This document shows, in pieces, positions 63,558 to 64,000 of a DNA stretch of 64,000 nt. The stretch lies in NCBI RefSeq assembly GCF_013387485.1, contig NZ_JABBXB010000001.1, forward strand, positions 516,001-580,000, written 5' to 3'. The notes beneath the pieces are model-generated. The model was not told the origin of the DNA and ran no database searches. It worked only from the letters and a program-made list of their open reading frames with translations. The stretch comes from Stenotrophomonas sp. SAM-B (GTDB lineage: Bacteria > Pseudomonadota > Gammaproteobacteria > Xanthomonadales > Xanthomonadaceae). Numbering within the stretch: the first letter of the stretch is position 1; every line of letters begins with the position of its first letter. A program made the position numbers and the translations under genes.

Positions 63558-64000
63558 ACACGATCGCACGCTCCAGATGGCTGATCCCGGGTCTGTTGAT
63601 ACTGGCACTGGCCGCCTGCAGCAGTGCGCCGAAGAAACCCGGGGGCGGCACCGCTTCCGGCAGCAGCAAGCCGTCCGGCGCGGTGGTGCAGGGCAAAGGC
63701 GGGCGTCCGGCGCATTGTCCTGATGGCTCGCCGTACAAAGCCGCGTCTGAAGACCCGAGCACGCGCGGCGACTATCGCGCCGGCGGGCTGTACAAGCCGG
63801 GCGTGAATGACAGCACCCCCACCTACATCCCGAACGTGGCCTGCATCCCCGAGCCGGAGGTCGTGGATCTGCCGCGTTCGCCGGTCGGCAACAAATCGCC
63901 GTACGTGGTGCTGGGCAAGCAGTACCAGGTGATGGACAAGACCCGCGGCTATGCCGAGAAGGGCACGGCCTCGTATTACGGCGCGAAGTTCCATGGCCGG
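63554..64000 (+). CDS. rlpA: RlpA septal lytic transglycosylase, N-terminal part (cut by window end)
   Basis: The first 149 codons. Lipobox ALAAC, a low-complexity Gly/Ser/Lys segment, a region of about 70 residues with a Cys pair (AHCPDGSPYK and NVACIPEPE), and then the start of the double-psi beta-barrel domain (GYAEKGTASYYGAKFHGR). The rest, including a SPOR domain if present, lies beyond the window. RlpA cleaves naked glycan strands at the septum. Coupled to mltB by ATGA. Confidence 0.93.
   Translation, partial: MNTIARSRWLIPGLLILALAACSSAPKKPGGGTASGSSKPSGAVVQGKGGRPAHCPDGSPYKAASEDPSTRGDYRAGGLYKPGVNDSTPTYIPNVACIPEPEVVDLPRSPVGNKSPYVVLGKQYQVMDKTRGYAEKGTASYYGAKFHGR

Overview
This window is high-GC bacterial chromosome with about 60 tightly packed genes, many of them coupled by ATGA overlaps. 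It is a gammaproteobacterium of the Xanthomonadaceae, most likely Stenotrophomonas. Three things point there: a SmeT-SmeDEF-like efflux locus with a SmeT-type operator, short GTAG-headed inverted repeats of the Stenotrophomonas REP kind, and the gene set itself (YajQ, DUF1415, an M1 lipoprotein peptidase, dapF-DUF484-xerC-hslVU). I see no rRNA, tRNA, CRISPR array, prophage or insertion sequence.

Layout. 1-6452 (minus strand): an ABC exporter (membrane-fusion protein, LolD/MacB-type ATPase, two FtsX-type permeases) followed by its own NtrC-type response regulator and a histidine kinase cut by the window edge; a near-consensus sigma-54 promoter and a palindromic activator-site cluster lie upstream, next to glmS. 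6656-9258: glmS and a CBS-domain protein. 9318-12596 (minus): a UdgX-type uracil-DNA binding protein fused to DUF4130, paired with a radical SAM protein of unknown function, then a VOC-fold protein. 12779-18550: a small secreted protein, glyoxalase I, a PLP-dependent cysteine desulfhydrase-like enzyme, an M3 oligopeptidase, an SDR and DUF1415. 18763-22557: aromatic aldehyde and alcohol dehydrogenases with an AcoR-like regulator that lacks the AAA+ domain. 22638-27330: yajQ, a DMT exporter, metNI without metQ, a higBA toxin-antitoxin pair and a lipocalin.

27528-38880: two S9 peptidases around an aminotransferase, then ybaN, lptM, dapF, DUF484, xerC and hslVU, the last pair behind a sigma-32-like promoter. 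38944-45571: smeT and smeDEF. 45656-54333: two small unknown genes, a fungal-type cytosine deaminase, ubiE, an M1 aminopeptidase, a TetR/metallo-beta-lactamase-fold pair, a lipoprotein, a HAD phosphatase and an adenosine-kinase-like sugar kinase. 54609-64000: the elongasome and cell-wall cluster mreB-mreC-mreD-mrdA-rodA-rodA(second copy)-mltB-rlpA, with a 600-bp gene-poor gap before mltB that holds a perfect FNR-type site and two hairpins presenting GGGGA in their loops.

The points most worth following up are the UdgX/radical SAM pair, the FNR-box region as a possible RsmA-binding small RNA, the sigma-54-controlled exporter with a kinase that has almost no external loop, the AAA-less AcoR-like regulator, the tandem rodA copies with a changed conserved residue, and a REP element that is part of the mreC reading frame.
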